The notes: generated by a model from the sequence alone, not told the origin. Numbered from the stretch's first letter, positions 1 to 9,026 are shown. The stretch: 64,000 nt of DNA from Syntrophomonas sp. (GCA_016841425.1 JAENZE010000002.1:294512-358511); one strand, 5' to 3'. A program made the numbers and translations.

Positions 1-300
1 GCCGCAACTATTGAATTGCTGCAGGTGATAAAGCAGGAAAATAAGATAGATATAGAAGATATAGCAAGTATTTTATTTACTACTACTTCTGATATTAAGT
101 CAGCTTTTCCTGCCCTGGCGGCTCGTAAGATTGGTTGGGATAAAGTACCCTTGTTATGTTTTCAGGAAATAGAGGTTCCAGGCGCTCTGTCCCGATGCAT
201 AAGGGTGCTGATGCATGTAAATACCGATAAAAAGCAGGATGAAATTAAGCATATTTACCTCAAGGATGCCCGTCAATTAAGAAAAGACATTTCCGGATGA
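1..300 (+). CDS. aroH: Chorismate mutase, AroH type (5' truncated by window edge)
   Basis: This is the C-terminal part of a monofunctional AroH-class chorismate mutase, which converts chorismate to prephenate for phenylalanine and tyrosine. The frame is open from base 1 (AATIELLQ...), so the true start lies before the window. The pattern SAFPALAARKIGW, then VPLLCFQEIEVPGAL, then CIRVLMHVNT, and a late IKHIYLKDARQLR matches the Bacillus subtilis trimeric enzyme, including the Arg and Cys of the active-site strand region. About 25 N-terminal residues are missing if it has the usual length of about 120-127. The DAHP synthase at 1897 belongs to the same pathway, with an unrelated minus-strand pair between them. 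Confidence 0.9.
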   Translation, partial: AATIELLQVIKQENKIDIEDIASILFTTTSDIKSAFPALAARKIGWDKVPLLCFQEIEVPGALSRCIRVLMHVNTDKKQDEIKHIYLKDARQLRKDISG

Positions 301-309
301 TTGCCCCGG

Positions 310-723
310 CTATTCACCCATTATCTTTATCACTACTCGCTTTCTGCGTTTTCCATCGAATTCTGCATAAAATATCTGCTGCCAGGGGCCGAGATCCAGT
401 TTACCTTCAGTAACCGGCACCACTACTTGATGATGAACAAGTATACTCTTCAAATGAGCATCGCCGTTGTCTTCACCAGTACGATGATGGTTATAATCTG
501 GTCCGAAAGGGGCAATTGACTCCAGCATGTTGTCTATATCCTGGATAATACCTGATTCATTATCGTTTACATAAACACCAGCACTAATATGCATGGCGCT
601 TACCAGGACCATACCCTCAGATATGCCGCTATTTTTTAATGCCGATTTAACATGGTCGGTTATCCTAACATATTCTCTGCGAGTAGACGTGTTAAACCAC
701 AGATATTCGGTATGAAACTTCAC
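310..723 (-). CDS. YjbQ family protein (UPF0047)
   Basis: This 137-residue protein has the full length of the UPF0047/YjbQ family. Family hallmarks are visible: [15 protein letters not shown], then [18 protein letters not shown], and the C-terminal [13 protein letters not shown]. The conserved His, Asp and Glu residues in the [12 protein letters not shown] block form the proposed metal or active site. Some family members show weak thiamine-phosphate synthase activity, but the physiological role is unclear. The start is GTG (721-723), directly after the TAA stop of the upstream nitrilase gene, and the SD sequence GGAGG lies inside that gene's 3' end, so the two are translationally coupled. It converges on the aroH fragment with only 9 bp between stops. 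Confidence 0.9.
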   Translation of the reverse strand: MKFHTEYLWFNTSTRREYVRITDHVKSALKNSGISEGMVLVSAMHISAGVYVNDNESGIIQDIDNMLESIAPFGPDYNHHRTGEDNGDAHLKSILVHHQVVVPVTEGKLDLGPWQQIFYAEFDGKRRKRVVIKIMGE

Positions 724-1596
724 TTATTTATCCTCCTGTCCGGTATATTCTTCCATATTGCTGATTGGTTGGTATTCAAGTCTATATAAATCTGTGCGAC
801 GATGTTTAAATAAAGGAATCTCTCGGCGAACTGCCTCGTTCACTGAGAGATCCAGTTCTGCAAAAACTATCTGCTCCCGGTCATCAGCCCGGGCTATTAT
901 ACGTCCCCAGGGGTCAACTACCAGTGAATTTCCCCAGGCATGATAACTGGCATCTTTATTAGTGGCCGGTGCCGCTGCTGCCACGTAAACCTGCTGGTCC
1001 ACAGCCCGACTGCGCAGCACTAGTTCCCAGAACAGAGGTCCGGAAGTGTGATTAAAAGCTGCTGGGACTATTAGGAGTTCAGCTCCAGCCAGGGCTAGAG
1101 CCCTGCTAACTTCAGGAAAGCGTATATCGTAACAGATTAACAGGCCTATACTAATGCCATTGTATTGAAACAGAGTAATATTATTACCTGGGCTTAAGGT
1201 ATCAGATTCTTTAAAAGTGATCCGTCCTGGCATATCCACATCGAAGAGATGCATTTTACGATGTTTGCCAATTAGGTTGCCATGTTTATCAAACACAAAA
1301 GAACTATTGTATAATCTGCCCTCAGTTGACCGTTCAATAATTGAACCACCAACAATACCAACTCCTTTGTCGCGTGCAGTCCTGCACAAAAAATCTGTTG
1401 AGGGACCCGGGTATGGTTCAGCGTATACAGGGAATAAGTCAGCCTGATAGGGCGAGTTAAAAACCTCGGGAAGTATTATTAAGTCTACACTTCTTTCACA
1501 GGCCTGGTCTATCATTTTACCTGCTCGGGCCAGATTTTCAGTTTTGCTTGGGCCGGGCATCAACTGACACAGGGCTATGGACAGCTTGCTGTTCAC
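724..1596 (-). CDS. Carbon-nitrogen hydrolase (nitrilase superfamily, omega-amidase-like)
   Basis: This 290-residue cytoplasmic amidohydrolase belongs to the nitrilase superfamily. The catalytic Glu-Lys-Cys triad is visible: Glu in ILPEVFNSPY (about residue 44), Lys in GKHRKMHLFDVD (about 115), and Cys in LLICYDIRFPE (about 155). Length and motifs fit the Nit2/omega-amidase branch, which deaminates alpha-ketoglutaramate or alpha-ketosuccinamate, but the substrate cannot be read from the sequence. It is the first gene of a two-gene minus-strand operon with the YjbQ gene and is transcribed divergently from aroF. A purine-rich SD (GGAGGG, around 1603-1608) precedes the ATG. Confidence 0.88.
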   Translation of the reverse strand: MNSKLSIALCQLMPGPSKTENLARAGKMIDQACERSVDLIILPEVFNSPYQADLFPVYAEPYPGPSTDFLCRTARDKGVGIVGGSIIERSTEGRLYNSSFVFDKHGNLIGKHRKMHLFDVDMPGRITFKESDTLSPGNNITLFQYNGISIGLLICYDIRFPEVSRALALAGAELLIVPAAFNHTSGPLFWELVLRSRAVDQQVYVAAAAPATNKDASYHAWGNSLVVDPWGRIIARADDREQIVFAELDLSVNEAVRREIPLFKHRRTDLYRLEYQPISNMEEYTGQEDK

Positions 1597-1758
1597 AATA
1601 GACCCTCCTTCCTTATCCGTGCTTAAACAAAGAAAAATCCCGTTGCAGTTTCAAGTATCAAAGTTTAATTAATTATATATTATTTGGTATTATGCTTGAA
1701 AAATATTTGTTGAGCCGCATACCAGGTAATCCTAAATATTTTGAACAACCCGGTCCCC

Positions 1759-1787
1759 CTGACATTGTCTGTGCTTAGTGTTATACT
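1759..1787 (+). promoter_or_regulatory. Sigma-A type promoter for DAHP synthase gene
   Basis: CTGACA (1759-1764), a 17-bp spacer and TATACT (1782-1787) form a near-consensus housekeeping promoter. Predicted transcription starts near 1794, giving a leader of about 60-100 nt. It lies between the divergent nitrilase gene and aroF. I see no T-box or other known leader motif in the 1597-1851 gap. Confidence 0.55.
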
Positions 1788-1896
1788 GATTACAAGCGGT
1801 TAATGATAGAAACTACCGAATACTATCATTATTCGCATAATATTAAGATTAATGTATGTACAAATTTTAAATAGCAGTTTAGTAAATGGTGGGGGA

Positions 1897-2739
1897 ATGA
1901 TGGGTATGGCGTCTTATGCGCTCGCTTCCCGTGATTGTCAGGCGCAGGATACAATAGTTGAAATTAATACTTCTCATAAAAAAATTTTTATAGGTGAAGG
2001 TTACTGTACTGTTATTGCTGGACCGTGCGCAGTGGAGGGAATAGAAGAATATCTGGCTATTGCACGTATTTTACAAACTTCAGGGGTTCACGTCTTGAGA
2101 GGTGGAGTCTTTAAGCCGCGTACTTCTCCTTATTCTTTTAAGGGACTGGGCAGTGAGGGTCTAAAAATAATCTCAGAAGCTAGAGACATAACCGGCTTAC
2201 CAGTAATTACTGAGATTATGGACGTTAGAGATTTGGATCTGCTATATGAAAATGTTGATGTTTTACAGATTGGCAGCAGGAATATGCAGAATTTTACCTT
2301 GCTGGAAGAAGTGGGCAAAATTGATAAACCAGTTATGCTAAAGCGAGGCCTTTCTGCAACTATTGAGGAATGGCTCCTGGCGGCCGAATATATTTTAAGC
2401 GGCGGCAATCGGAGAGTTATCCTATGTGAAAGAGGTATACGGACTTTTGAGCATTTTACCCGTAATACGGTAGATATAGGTGCGGTTGCTCTCCTTAAAC
2501 AATTATCGCATCTCCCGATTATAGTGGATCCCAGCCATGCTACAGGAAGATGGAAAATGGTCAGTCCCATAGCCCGCGCGGCTGTAGCTGCAGGAGCAGA
2601 TGGCATTATGGTGGAAGTACACCAGAATCCGGACCAGGCTTTGTCAGATGGAAAGCAGTCATTAACACCACAGAACTTCGATAAAATGTTTAAGAAAATT
2701 ATACAGCTGGCTGAATTGGATGGCAAAATCATACAGTGA
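1897..2739 (+). CDS. aroF: 3-deoxy-7-phosphoheptulonate (DAHP) synthase, type I-beta
   Basis: It condenses phosphoenolpyruvate and erythrose 4-phosphate to DAHP, the first shikimate step. Family motifs of the TIM-barrel I-beta (KDO8PS-like) class are present: TVIAGPCAVE, RGGVFKPRTSPYSF, LQIGSRNMQNF, PVMLKRGLSATIEEW, and PIIVDPSHATGR with the metal-binding His. The protein is about 280 residues and starts almost directly with the barrel. It therefore lacks the N-terminal ferredoxin-like (ACT-like) regulatory domain of the Thermotoga enzyme and the chorismate mutase domain of the Bacillus enzyme. Start choice is uncertain: ATG 1852 has no SD, while ATG 1897/1900 follows GGTGGGGG. A weak hairpin (2773-2798) lies downstream. 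Confidence 0.9.
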   Translation: MMGMASYALASRDCQAQDTIVEINTSHKKIFIGEGYCTVIAGPCAVEGIEEYLAIARILQTSGVHVLRGGVFKPRTSPYSFKGLGSEGLKIISEARDITGLPVITEIMDVRDLDLLYENVDVLQIGSRNMQNFTLLEEVGKIDKPVMLKRGLSATIEEWLLAAEYILSGGNRRVILCERGIRTFEHFTRNTVDIGAVALLKQLSHLPIIVDPSHATGRWKMVSPIARAAVAAGADGIMVEVHQNPDQALSDGKQSLTPQNFDKMFKKIIQLAELDGKIIQ

Positions 2740-2837
2740 TATAAAACATAATTAATTATATTGTATTGCTTTGGAGTATGGATTTTTGTTAATACTCCCG
2801 AGTGACTAAAAAACGCCATTAACCGACAATAAATTCT

Positions 2838-2865
2838 TTGCATTATATAATGAAAATGCTAGAAT
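2838..2865 (+). promoter_or_regulatory. Putative sigma-A promoter for the liv operon
   Basis: TTGCAT (2838-2843), a 16-bp spacer and TAGAAT (2860-2865) could drive livKHMGF. An alternative -10 hexamer, TATAAT, lies at 2846-2851 without a good -35. The call rests on sequence match only. Confidence 0.4.
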
Positions 2866-2920
2866 AAAAGCATATGCAAACGGACGTTTTTTGCCAGAAA
2901 GAGAAGAGGAGGAATTTGGA

Positions 2921-4099
2921 TTGATTAAACTAAGAAGAGGAAAGTATGTATTACTCATGGTGCTGCTTCTTACAGTCAGCCTAATTGCTATAGGTTGTGG
3001 CGGCAGCGAAAAGGACGAGCCGGCAGAAACTGGCCAGGCTGAAGTGATAAAGATAGGGGTATATGAACCTCTTACCGGTACCAACGCAGCCGGTGGTCAG
3101 ATGACGGTGGAGGGAATCGAACTTGCCAACCAGCTATACCCTGAAGTGTTAGGGCAAAAGGTTGAATTAGTAATAGTAGATAATAAGAGCGAAAAACAGG
3201 AAGCAGCTAATGCGGTAGAAAGACTGATTGGACAGGAAAATGTTAACCTTATTATCGGCAGTTACGGAAGTTCACTCTCCATGTCCGGGGGACCGATAGC
3301 AATGGACAATGGAATTCCGGTAATAGGATGTTCGCCTACTAATCCCGCAGTAACTCTGGACAATGATTATTATTTCAGGGTTTGTTTCATTGATCCTTTC
3401 CAGGGAACAGTCATGTCAAATTATGCGGTCAACACCTTAGGGGCTAAGACAGCAGCTATTGTCCAGGATGTACAACAGGATTATTCAGTCGGATTGGCTT
3501 CATATTTTGAGAAGGCTTTTGTAGCTTCAAACGGAGAAGGGTCAATAGTTGAAAAAGTTAATTATAATACTGGTGATAAAGACTTTTCAGCTCAGCTAAC
3601 TGCCATAAAGGCTGCTAACCCTGATGTTATATTTGCACCGGGTAACTTCCTGGAATGCGGTATCCTGGTGGCAAAAGCACGTGAATTAGGAATAACCGTA
3701 CCAATCCTGGGAGGAGATACCTGGGAAGCAGAAGAATTCTTGAATCAAGTCAAGGATTATCAGGACATCTATTTCAGCACTCATTTCACTGCTGAAGAAC
3801 CAGTTACACCAGTTTCTACAGTATTCCTGGACGAATATGCCAAAGCATATCCTGATAAACCGGCTAATGCTTTTGGCGCACTGGGATTTGATACCTATAT
3901 ACTAGCTCTAGATGCCATTGAAAGAGCAGGATCAGCAGAACCAGAAGCCATAAAGAATGCCCTTGCGGCAACTGAAGGTTTTGAAGGTGCAACTGGAATT
4001 ATAACTCTGGATGCAAACGGTGATGCTACCAAGACTGCTGTTATTAAGAAGGTTGATGGCGGGCAGTTTGTATACGAATCCAAAGTAGATCCGCAATAA
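2921..4099 (+). CDS. livK: Branched-chain amino acid ABC transporter substrate-binding lipoprotein
   Basis: This is the extracytoplasmic solute-binding protein (392 aa) of a HAAT-family importer. From the TTG at 2921, preceded by GAGGAGG at 8-nt spacing, it has a short basic N-terminus, a hydrophobic stretch and a lipobox SLIAIGC with Cys26 as the lipidated residue. The mature part carries the periplasmic-binding type 1 fold signatures: IKIGVYEPLTGTNAAGGQ, VELVIVDNKSEKQEAANAV, IIGSYGSSLSMSGGP and ALGFDTYILALDAIERAG. An in-frame TTG at 2891 would add ten residues but has no SD. The first gene of the liv operon, it is separated from livH by a strong hairpin. The ligand (Leu/Ile/Val, other amino acids, or short amides) cannot be told. 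Confidence 0.93.
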   Translation: MIKLRRGKYVLLMVLLLTVSLIAIGCGGSEKDEPAETGQAEVIKIGVYEPLTGTNAAGGQMTVEGIELANQLYPEVLGQKVELVIVDNKSEKQEAANAVERLIGQENVNLIIGSYGSSLSMSGGPIAMDNGIPVIGCSPTNPAVTLDNDYYFRVCFIDPFQGTVMSNYAVNTLGAKTAAIVQDVQQDYSVGLASYFEKAFVASNGEGSIVEKVNYNTGDKDFSAQLTAIKAANPDVIFAPGNFLECGILVAKARELGITVPILGGDTWEAEEFLNQVKDYQDIYFSTHFTAEEPVTPVSTVFLDEYAKAYPDKPANAFGALGFDTYILALDAIERAGSAEPEAIKNALAATEGFEGATGIITLDANGDATKTAVIKKVDGGQFVYESKVDPQ

Positions 4100-4120
4100 G
4101 TTATTAATTCTGATATATAA

Positions 4121-4152
4121 ATACTCCCCTCTTGAGAGCAGGAGGGGAGTAT
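4121..4152 (+). terminator. Intercistronic hairpin between livK and livH
   Basis: ATACTCCCCTC (4121-4131) pairs perfectly with GAGGGGAGTAT (4142-4152), giving an 11-bp stem with a loop of about 10 nt followed by a modest T-rich tail. In binding-protein operons such structures cause partial termination or protect the upstream mRNA, so that more binding protein than permease is made. That role is inferred. Confidence 0.65.
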
Positions 4153-4213
4153 ATATTTGTTTGGAACGTTTTAACAAAAGATACCGATACAAGAAGAAGA
4201 AGGAGTGGTGAAA

Positions 4214-5107
4214 ATGTCAATGGATATTCTGCTGCAAAACATTGCCAATAGTATTACTCTGGGCAGTTTGTATGCACTGATCGCCATTGGCTATACCATG
4301 GTATACGGCATTATCAGGTTGATCAACTTTGCTCATGCTGACTTACTTATGGTGGCAGCCTATATTGCCTTTTATGGAATATTGATTTTTACTCTGCCCT
4401 GGTGGGTAGCTTTTTTAATTGCGATTGCGTTAACTGCTTTACTAGGTATAAGCATTGAGAAGGTAGCTTACAAACCACTCCGTTCATCTCCACGGATTAC
4501 GGTATTGATATCAGCTATCGGGGTATCTTTCTTGCTTGAGAACTTGGGTATTGTAGCTATCGGCGCTCGTCCTAAACCATTTCCCCGACCTGAGGAATTG
4601 GTATGGAATATTCACCTGGGTGATATATCATTTCTTTCACTAACTATAATAATCCCTATAGTAACCTTCATACTGCTGGCAGCTATAATATTTCTGGTAA
4701 AAAAAACCAAAATAGGAATTGCCATGCGCGCAGTATCCAAGGATGTTGAAACTGCAGGCTTGATGGCTGTGGACGCTAATAGAGTTATTTCCACTACTTT
4801 TGCTGTAGGTTCAAGCTTGGCAGCAATAGGGGGAATATTATGGAGCATGCAGTATCCGCAGGTAGACCCGTTAATGGGAGTATTTCCGGGACTGAAGTGT
4901 TTCATAGCTGCCGTACTGGGTGGGATTGGCAGCATACCAGGGGCTATGCTGGGTGGATTCGTACTTGGTTTTCTTGAAATCATGCTGGTAGCCTTTTTTC
5001 CACATATATCAGGTTATCGAGATGCCTTCGCTTTTGTAATTCTAATACTTATTTTACTCTTCAGACCTGGTGGAATTCTGGGTGAAAATGTAGTAGAGAA
5101 GGTGTGA
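4214..5107 (+). CDS. livH: Branched-chain amino acid ABC transporter permease LivH
   Basis: This is an inner-membrane permease of 297 aa with about eight hydrophobic segments. The N-terminus has the LivH signature NSITLGSLYALIAIGYTMVY followed by GIIRLINFAHADLLM. The conserved EAA-like loop lies in KTKIGIAMRAVSKD, followed by ETAGLMAVDANRVI. The ATG at 4214 is preferred because AGGAG (4201-4205) sits 8 nt upstream; in-frame GTGs at 4205 and 4208 are possible but overlap the SD. It pairs with LivM to form the channel and lies 4 bp upstream of livM. Confidence 0.93.
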   Translation: MSMDILLQNIANSITLGSLYALIAIGYTMVYGIIRLINFAHADLLMVAAYIAFYGILIFTLPWWVAFLIAIALTALLGISIEKVAYKPLRSSPRITVLISAIGVSFLLENLGIVAIGARPKPFPRPEELVWNIHLGDISFLSLTIIIPIVTFILLAAIIFLVKKTKIGIAMRAVSKDVETAGLMAVDANRVISTTFAVGSSLAAIGGILWSMQYPQVDPLMGVFPGLKCFIAAVLGGIGSIPGAMLGGFVLGFLEIMLVAFFPHISGYRDAFAFVILILILLFRPGGILGENVVEKV

Positions 5108-5111
5108 GTAT

Positions 5112-6179
5112 ATGGACGAGCAGCTGAGGACAAAATTCATTCTTAATATCGTGTTCTTGTTAGCAGTGGCATTACTAATATATTGGGGACAGCACAACCT
5201 TAATAACTTTGAGATAAGAATACTTAACCTGGCAGCAATTTTTGCTATTCTGGGGGTTAGTCTTAACCTGGTCCTTGGCTTTACCGGAATGTTTTCATTA
5301 GGGCATGCCGGGTTTATGTGTGTGGGAGCATATACAACGGCCATCCTGACCATGTCCCCTGGCAGTAAAGCGATAATATATTTTATGGAGCCAATTCACC
5401 CAGTACTGGCCAATATTCAATGGCCGCTTCTGCCAGCTATACTGCTGGGGGGAATTACTGCAGCGGTATTCGGTTTTGTTATTGGATTTCCTGCATTAAG
5501 GCTTAGAGATGACTATCTGGCGATAGCTACCCTCGGGTTTTCTGAGATAATAAGGATCATCGTAACTAATACCATTACTATAACTAATGGCGCACTGGGT
5601 TTAAAGAATATTCCATCTATAAAGAGCCTGTGGATATATTGGTTAGCAGCTATTCTAACCATATTAGTTATTAAACGCATACTAAACAGCAGTTGGGGAT
5701 ATGCATTCAGAGCTATAAGGGATAATGAAATCGCTGCGGAGGCTATGGGTATAAATATTTTCAAGCATAAACTGCTGTCTTTCACTATTGGGGCGTTTTT
5801 CGCGGGACTTGCAGGAGCGCTGATGGCTCATCTCATAACATCAGTTGATCCAACCATGTTCAGATTCCTATTTACTTTCCAGATTCTTTTAATAGTAGTG
5901 CTTGGGGGTATGGGCAGTATTTCGGGTTCAGTAGTTGCTGCCCTTATTGTCACCATTGGGATGGAAGTACTGCGTATAGTTGAACAACCGATGGATTTGT
6001 TTGGAGTAGTGGAGATTCCAGGATTACCGGGAATGAGAATGGTTATATTTTCGATTCTGCTGCTTCTGGTTATTCTATTTTATCGGCAGGGGCTTATGGG
6101 TACCCGGGAGTTTAATTGGGATTGGCTGCTGAACAAATTGGACAGATTGAAGGATAGAATGCGGGGTGAAGCAGCTTGA
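5112..6179 (+). CDS. livM: Branched-chain amino acid ABC transporter permease LivM
   Basis: This is the second membrane permease (355 aa) of the HAAT importer. It has the LivM core LNLVLGFTGMFSLGHAGFM, then FPALRLRDDYLAIATLGFSE, and the cytoplasmic loop SSWGYAFRAIRDNEIAAEAMG that contacts the ATPases. Downstream come GALMAHLITSVDPTMF and VVLGGMGSISGS, both typical of LivM. Multiple membrane segments cover residues of about 10-320. Its TGA stop overlaps the TTG start of livG, indicating translational coupling. No anomalies were seen. Confidence 0.93.
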   Translation: MDEQLRTKFILNIVFLLAVALLIYWGQHNLNNFEIRILNLAAIFAILGVSLNLVLGFTGMFSLGHAGFMCVGAYTTAILTMSPGSKAIIYFMEPIHPVLANIQWPLLPAILLGGITAAVFGFVIGFPALRLRDDYLAIATLGFSEIIRIIVTNTITITNGALGLKNIPSIKSLWIYWLAAILTILVIKRILNSSWGYAFRAIRDNEIAAEAMGINIFKHKLLSFTIGAFFAGLAGALMAHLITSVDPTMFRFLFTFQILLIVVLGGMGSISGSVVAALIVTIGMEVLRIVEQPMDLFGVVEIPGLPGMRMVIFSILLLLVILFYRQGLMGTREFNWDWLLNKLDRLKDRMRGEAA

Positions 6180-6955
6180 ATAAGCCAATTTTGCAAACAG
6201 ATAACATTTCCATGCAGTTTGGTGGACTTACAGCCGTTTCGGAATTATCAATACAGGTTTTACCTGGTGAGATAGTTGGATTGATAGGCCCTAATGGTGC
6301 GGGGAAAACTACAGTATTTAATATGATTACTGGAGTGTATACACCAACCCTGGGCAAAATTTATTACCAGGGCAATGAAATAACGGGATTAAAACCTGAT
6401 CGAATTACATCCCTGGGGGTAGCTCGTACCTTTCAGAATATACGACTTTTTGAATCTATGTCAGTGCTGGAAAATGTTATGATATCAAAGCACGTGAGGT
6501 TAAATGCTTCCTTGGCGGAAGCAGTACTGGGACTCCCTCGCTATACGAATAACAGAAAAGCGCAAAAGGAAGAATGCATAGAACTGTTGAAAAGGGTTGA
6601 ACTGGAAGATGTTATAAATGAACCGGCTGTTTCGCTTCCCTATGGAAAGCAGCGACGCCTGGAAATAGTACGTGCTCTGGCTACAAATCCACAATTGCTG
6701 CTCCTGGATGAACCGGCGGCAGGAATGAATCCCAACGAATCAATAGAATTAATGCAATTCATAAGAAGAATCCGAGATGAATTCCATATCACTGTCTTAA
6801 TGATTGAACACCATATGGAGGTAGTGATGGGAATATGTGAAAGGATATATGTTCTAGACTATGGCTTGACTCTAGCCCAGGGGAATCCTGAACAAATTCA
6901 GAACAACGAAAAAGTAATTGAAGCATATCTAGGGGTGGTGGAACTGGATGCTTAG
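6176..6955 (+). CDS. livG: Branched-chain amino acid ABC transporter ATP-binding protein LivG
   Basis: This is a cytoplasmic ATPase subunit of 259 aa. The Walker A motif GPNGAGKTT is near residue 40 and Walker B is LLLLDEPAAGMNP. The signature motif is in the LivG-typical degenerate form LPYGKQRRLEI instead of LSGGQ. The H-loop His is in MIEHHMEVVM. The start is TTG at 6176, overlapping the livM stop (TTGA arrangement). The reading frame overlaps the start of livF by 8 nt. It forms a heterodimer with LivF. Confidence 0.93.
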   Translation: MNKPILQTDNISMQFGGLTAVSELSIQVLPGEIVGLIGPNGAGKTTVFNMITGVYTPTLGKIYYQGNEITGLKPDRITSLGVARTFQNIRLFESMSVLENVMISKHVRLNASLAEAVLGLPRYTNNRKAQKEECIELLKRVELEDVINEPAVSLPYGKQRRLEIVRALATNPQLLLLDEPAAGMNPNESIELMQFIRRIRDEFHITVLMIEHHMEVVMGICERIYVLDYGLTLAQGNPEQIQNNEKVIEAYLGVVELDA

Positions 6956-7655
6956 AATTGAAGACATACAGGTTTATTATGGCGGAATACATGCCTTAAA
7001 GGGAATCAGTCTTGAAGTTCCGGAAAATAAGATTGTTACCCTGGTGGGAGCAAATGGTGCAGGCAAAAGCACTACGCTCAGGGCAGTCTGCAATCAGGTA
7101 CCAGTTTCTTCCGGTGCCATCTACTTTCAAAACGAGGATATTACAAATAAGAGGACAGTTGATATTATTAAAAGAGGGATAACTCTGGTTCCCGAAGGCA
7201 GGAGAATATTTCCCAACCTGAGTGTACTGGAGAATTTGCAAATGGGCGCTTACACTAGGAGCAATAAAATTGAGATTAGAAAAGACATTGAGAAGATGTA
7301 TGATATCTTTCCCCGCTTAAAAGAAAGGGAATGGCAGATAGCTGGTACTCTTTCGGGGGGGGAACAACAGATGCTGGCAATAGCCAGGGCTCTGATGTCC
7401 AGACCACGTTTTTTAATGATGGACGAACCATCCCTGGGCCTGGCACCACTTCTAGTTAAAGAGGTATTCAGGGTTATAAGAGATATATATGAACAGGGTG
7501 TAACTATACTGCTTATTGAACAGAATGCTACTGCAGCGCTGCAAATTGCTCACTATGGCTACGTGCTGGAAACAGGGAATATTGTACTTCAAGGCCCCGG
7601 TAAGGAACTGGCTGTTAATGAAGATGTACGTAAAGCATATCTTGGAAAAGCATAA
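6948..7655 (+). CDS. livF: Branched-chain amino acid ABC transporter ATP-binding protein LivF
   Basis: This is the second ATPase subunit, 235 aa. It has Walker A GANGAGKST near residue 37, a canonical signature LSGGEQQMLAIARALM, and Walker B FLMMDEPSLGLAP followed by the LivF-typical LVKEVFRVI. The H-region is ILLIEQNATAAL, in which Gln/Asn replace His, as is usual for LivF. The start overlaps livG. It is the last gene of the operon and is followed by a strong terminator. Confidence 0.93.
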   Translation: MLRIEDIQVYYGGIHALKGISLEVPENKIVTLVGANGAGKSTTLRAVCNQVPVSSGAIYFQNEDITNKRTVDIIKRGITLVPEGRRIFPNLSVLENLQMGAYTRSNKIEIRKDIEKMYDIFPRLKEREWQIAGTLSGGEQQMLAIARALMSRPRFLMMDEPSLGLAPLLVKEVFRVIRDIYEQGVTILLIEQNATAALQIAHYGYVLETGNIVLQGPGKELAVNEDVRKAYLGKA

Positions 7656-7707
7656 AATCGACGATGTTATATCAATTATACAGAGTGAATAGTACTATAT
7701 TTATAGA

Positions 7708-7730
7708 GCCCGGGACATCCCGGGCGTTTT
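7708..7730 (+). terminator. Rho-independent terminator of the liv operon
   Basis: GCCCGGG (7708-7714), a four-base ACAT loop and CCCGGGC (7719-7725) are followed by a T-run (7727-7730). It is a GC-rich perfect stem in the right place after livF. Confidence 0.8.
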
Positions 7731-7769
7731 ATAATTAATTAATGTTGAAATATACGAGATTTACAAAGA

Positions 7770-9026
7770 ATGCCAAACCATGTTCGGGCATCTGCATTTG
7801 TATATGGTGGTGATAATAGGAAATTGGATAGTGCCAACCGAAATACCTGGATAATGTTCTTCTCTATCTTGATGGTAGGGATGGGTTTCAGTATCATCAT
7901 GCCCGTGCTTCCTTTTTATGTCACATCTCTGGGTGCCAATGCTTTCCAACTGGGCATGTTAATAACCGTATATGCTCTGTGTCAGTTTATTTTTGCACCT
8001 ATCTGGGGTAATTATTCGGACCGGGTCGGAAGGCGACCGGTCTTAATTATGGGTGTAATTGGATTTGCTATTACCTTTATTCTCATGGGTTTATCTACCA
8101 GGTTATGGATGCTGTTTGCTGCGCGCATTTTGGGAGGGATTTTATCCTGTGCGGCACTCCCGACTGCAATGGCTTATGTGGGTGATACTACCAGTGATGA
8201 AAAACGGGGCTCCACAATGGGATTGGTAGGTGCATCCATGGGAATGGGCATGATATTCGGCCCTGCTATTGGAGGACTCCTATCCGGGTTTTCTATTGCG
8301 CTGCCCTTTTTTTGTGCGGGAGGCCTGGCGGCATTAAACTCCTTAATGGTTATCTTATGGATAAAAGAGTCATTGCCTCCGGAAAAGAGAACTGAACAAC
8401 GGGAAGTTATTATAGTCCCGCCTTTTTGGGATGGTTTGAAAAGCTCTTTAGTAGTATTTTTTATAGTGATTTTCATGGTCAGCACCTCTGAAGCAATTCA
8501 TCAAGGTACATTCGCCCTGTTCATAAATGGGCGGCTCGGATTTGGGGCCCGGGAAGTAAGTATGGCTTTTGTCGCTGCTGGGGTTGGTTCAGTACTGGTA
8601 CAGGGTCTGTTGGTTGGCAGGATTATGAACCGGATGGGTGAGGAAAAAACTGCCAGGATGGGTATAATAACTATGGCGCTTAGCTTTGCATTATTTTTGA
8701 ATGCTTTCAGCCTGTGGAGCATTATCCTTTTTATGGCCATGTATTCTGCCGGAATAGGTATGATTCGGCCATCAATAACAACCGCCGTATCCAGGAGAAC
8801 GGAACTGCAGCAGGGAAAATCCATGGGTATACTACAGGGATTCGACAGCCTGGGAAGGGTTATCGGACCTGCTCTGGGAGGGTTCTTATTAGATATTCAT
8901 TTAAATTTCGCCTATACAGCAGCTATAAGCATTCTAGTAGTCGCAATGGTAGTGCTTCTGTTATACATCCGTCGTAGAAGCGAGGAGAAGATAGCCGAGT
9001 CCGCACCCAAATCTGCACCCGATTAG
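7770..9026 (+). CDS. MFS transporter, drug:H+ antiporter-1 like
   Basis: This is a 418-residue twelve-helix major facilitator protein. The cytoplasmic loop between helices 2 and 3 has the MFS motif A in GNYSDRVGRRPVLIMG, and helix 5 holds the antiporter-type motif GASMGMGMIFGPAIGGLL, typical of DHA1 exporters such as TetA or multidrug pumps. The central cytoplasmic loop (EKRTEQREV) and a basic C-terminal tail (YIRRRSEEK) are visible. No SD precedes ATG 7770, so the true start may lie a little downstream, where GGTGGTG (7807-7813) precedes a TTG codon at 7824. The substrate is unknown. It stands alone between the liv terminator and the flavodiiron gene. Confidence 0.85.
   Translation: MPNHVRASAFVYGGDNRKLDSANRNTWIMFFSILMVGMGFSIIMPVLPFYVTSLGANAFQLGMLITVYALCQFIFAPIWGNYSDRVGRRPVLIMGVIGFAITFILMGLSTRLWMLFAARILGGILSCAALPTAMAYVGDTTSDEKRGSTMGLVGASMGMGMIFGPAIGGLLSGFSIALPFFCAGGLAALNSLMVILWIKESLPPEKRTEQREVIIVPPFWDGLKSSLVVFFIVIFMVSTSEAIHQGTFALFINGRLGFGAREVSMAFVAAGVGSVLVQGLLVGRIMNRMGEEKTARMGIITMALSFALFLNAFSLWSIILFMAMYSAGIGMIRPSITTAVSRRTELQQGKSMGILQGFDSLGRVIGPALGGFLLDIHLNFAYTAAISILVVAMVVLLLYIRRRSEEKIAESAPKSAPD

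Noticed and set aside
2130..2843. 237-codon minus-strand frame opposite DAHP synthase
   Set aside because: It is a shadow of the aroF coding sequence, with low-complexity Ser/Ile-rich translation and no SD.
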